A DNA stretch of 28,167 nucleotides, from the IMG/VR virus record IMGVR_UViG_3300025644_000265, positions 1-28,167 of that record. The stretch is one strand, 5' to 3'. The translations under genes were made by a program, and so were the position numbers. Below the pieces are notes generated by a model. The model was not told the DNA's origin. It was given only the letters and a program-made list of their open reading frames with translations, and searched no databases. This DNA comes from a virus. Every line of letters starts with the position of its first letter. Position 1 is the first letter of the stretch. Of this stretch, positions 27,930 through 28,167 are shown in pieces.

Positions 27930-28167
27930 TGTTAATCTATCCGTACACTGTCCCCCTAATTCTGACAGACGATATTTATGTTGAATATGGTGGTCAGACT
28001 GGCTCTAGTACTCCCGCCCAAAGACAAAATGCTTTTCTGATTGCCGAGCAAAGAGCAACTAAATATATTGGCACATTCCTTCTGCCAACTATAGTTACGG
28101 GTACATATCCTTATAACTCAAGCAATTTTATTGTGACAGATTATGGTTATGTGCATCAAATACTCTC
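27929..28167 (+). CDS. Probable virion or head-tail protein, C-terminus outside window
   Basis: A frame starts at ATG 27929, overlapping the TAA of the previous gene (TAATG), and stays open to the window edge (79 codons seen). It begins MLIYPYTVPLILTDDIYVEY, then GGQTGSSTPAQRQNAFLIAEQRATKYIG, a Pro-rich FLLPTIVTG and YGYVHQIL. An Ala/Gln-rich helix next to beta strands would suit a head-tail adaptor or head-completion protein, but the family is not clear. Position after the capsid region supports a structural role. Confidence 0.65.
   Translation, partial: MLIYPYTVPLILTDDIYVEYGGQTGSSTPAQRQNAFLIAEQRATKYIGTFLLPTIVTGTYPYNSSNFIVTDYGYVHQIL

Noticed and set aside
1-28167. tRNA genes and CRISPR arrays
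   Set aside because: No cloverleaf-like segments with GTTCRA and no regularly spaced repeats were seen.

Overview
The window is a stretch of a tailed double-stranded DNA phage (Caudoviricetes) with an AT-rich genome. The evidence is a head-morphogenesis set in the usual order: small and large terminase, portal, a probable protease-scaffold fusion and a probable major capsid protein, all on the plus strand. Many genes have AAGGAG-type ribosome binding sites, promoters look sigma70-like (TTnnCA/TAnnnT, often with an extended TGn), genes are packed with 1-17 nt overlaps, and free-standing homing nucleases sit beside the conserved genes. The host cannot be fixed. The 3,6-dideoxyhexose enzymes suggest an O-antigen-bearing (Gram-negative) host, but a large GH25 lysozyme is also common in phages of Gram-positives.

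Layout. 1-316: the end of a minus-strand gene for a membrane protein. 317-649: a divergent control region with a perfect but interleaved pair of inverted repeats. 650-4918: packaging region (small membrane protein, HTH-like protein, HNH nuclease, HTH-metallophosphoesterase, TerS, TerL). 4918-5849: GIY-YIG nuclease and a Cys-rich protein. 5846-11846: GH25 lysozyme, portal, two small proteins, protease-scaffold. 11847-13200: capsid gene with its own promoter, a leader that can hide the ribosome binding site, and a strong terminator. 13201-14208: second GIY-YIG gene behind a second interleaved (pseudoknot-type) leader. 14209-16255: a run of small accessory proteins, including one extra gene (14986-15144) and a probable holin. 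16278-27593: an 11.3 kb tightly coupled glycan island. 27594-28167: a new promoter and the return of virion-type genes.

The glycan island is the main biological point. It encodes a CDP-glucose 4,6-dehydratase-like enzyme next to a recognisable CDP-4-keto-6-deoxyglucose-3-dehydrase (RfbH/E1). The latter has His at the PLP-lysine position and the C-X57-C-X1-C-X7-C iron-sulfur spacing. The island also has two further short-chain dehydrogenase-type sugar enzymes, six glycosyltransferases, a methyltransferase and a PAPS-type sulfotransferase, with three small Cys-rich or basic proteins in between. Together they could make and decorate an unusual (3,6-dideoxy, sulfated, methylated) sugar chain on the host surface or on the virion. 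The first step (glucose-1-phosphate cytidylyltransferase) and the E3 reductase partner are not in the window.

The second notable feature is RNA-level control. Two leaders with no sequence similarity (328-413 minus, 13221-13314 plus) share one plan. A promoter is followed at once by arm a, then arm c, then the complement of a inside the loop of c, then the complement of c just before the ribosome binding site. The capsid leader has a smaller version in which the last arm contains the ribosome binding site. Two other genes (2848 and 15813) have a -10 box exactly 6 nt before ATG and no ribosome binding site, and so are probably read from leaderless mRNAs.
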